Origin: RGIG4608 sp045637205
GTDB lineage: Bacteria; Bacillota; Clostridia; Oscillospirales; CAG-272
Assembly: GCA_045637205.1 (NCBI GenBank)
Contig: JAZTYY010000016.1
Location: forward strand, 1-20,716
Direction: 5' to 3'
DNA length: 20,716 nt
Shown: positions 20,655 to 20,716 of the stretch, one piece after another
Layout: each line of letters starts with the position of its first letter
Position numbering within the stretch: the stretch's first letter is position 1
The notes under the pieces: generated by a model
What the model was told of the DNA's origin: nothing
Databases searched by the model: none
What the model saw: only the letters and a program-made list of their open reading frames with translations
Translations under genes and position numbers: made by a program

Positions 20655-20716
20655 TTGAATCTTTTTGACGCAATTTATGCAAGACAATCGGTTGACAGGA
20701 TAGACAGCATATCCGT
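20655..20716 (+). CDS. Large serine recombinase, N-terminus only (cut by window edge)
   Basis: From a TTG at 20655, seven bases after GGGAG, the frame reads NLFDAIYARQSVDRIDSIS and runs off the window. YARQSVDR is the catalytic-serine segment of a large family of resolvase-domain recombinases in Firmicutes mobile elements. Only 20 residues are visible, so domain content and completeness are unknown. Confidence 0.75.
   Translation, partial: MNLFDAIYARQSVDRIDSIS

Overview
The window looks like chromosomal DNA from a low-GC, endospore-forming gut or rumen member of the Clostridia, and it is dominated by accessory and mobile DNA. The spore signal is the 3' part of cotJC (spore-coat, manganese-catalase-like). 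The cohesin/dockerin modules at 11.1-17.3 kb recall Ruminococcus-type anaerobes. Strong Gram-positive ribosome binding sites and sigma-A-type promoters fit. The taxonomic placement is inference.

Region 1 (1-4350) is the right part of an integrated mobilizable element. It holds a candidate oriT, a short MobV-family relaxase, a 55-residue protein, a DUF2971 cargo protein and, on the minus strand, a two-gene operon ending in a large serine recombinase. The element ends inside cotJC: coding sequence resumes in frame at the Ile-Gly-Thr-Glu-Glu codons near 4344, and the first third of the gene is not in the window. The arrangement resembles sporulation-gene intervening elements such as skin.

Region 2 (4783-10023) carries a small membrane protein and then two transcription units. 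The first has its own promoter embedded in a perfect inverted repeat: a VbhA-like antitoxin, a Fic toxin, a HEPN-like protein and a membrane-anchored coiled-coil protein, ending at a strong terminator. The second has an independent promoter: a multi-pass membrane protein and a ParA/MinD-like ATPase with two C-terminal membrane segments, ending at another terminator. Both look like stress or defence modules; no known defence system was recognised.

Region 3 (10070-20190) is tied together by six copies of an approximately 22-bp repeat with core TTTTCTTGAAACTC. It contains a small serine resolvase, a three-gene operon of cysteine-repeat surface proteins with cohesin-like and dockerin modules, an XRE regulator, a 1.5-kb non-coding stretch full of hairpins and short near-palindromes, and a tyrosine recombinase. 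Each repeat lies between genes, two of them at stop codons, and each contains TTGAAA, in most copies with a plausible -10 sequence 17-18 bp downstream. The repeats may be co-regulated promoters or boundaries of cassette-like units; this set is the most unusual thing in the window.

Region 4 (20200-20716) has a structured leader, a 55-residue protein and the first codons of a second large serine recombinase cut by the window edge, so another mobile element begins here.
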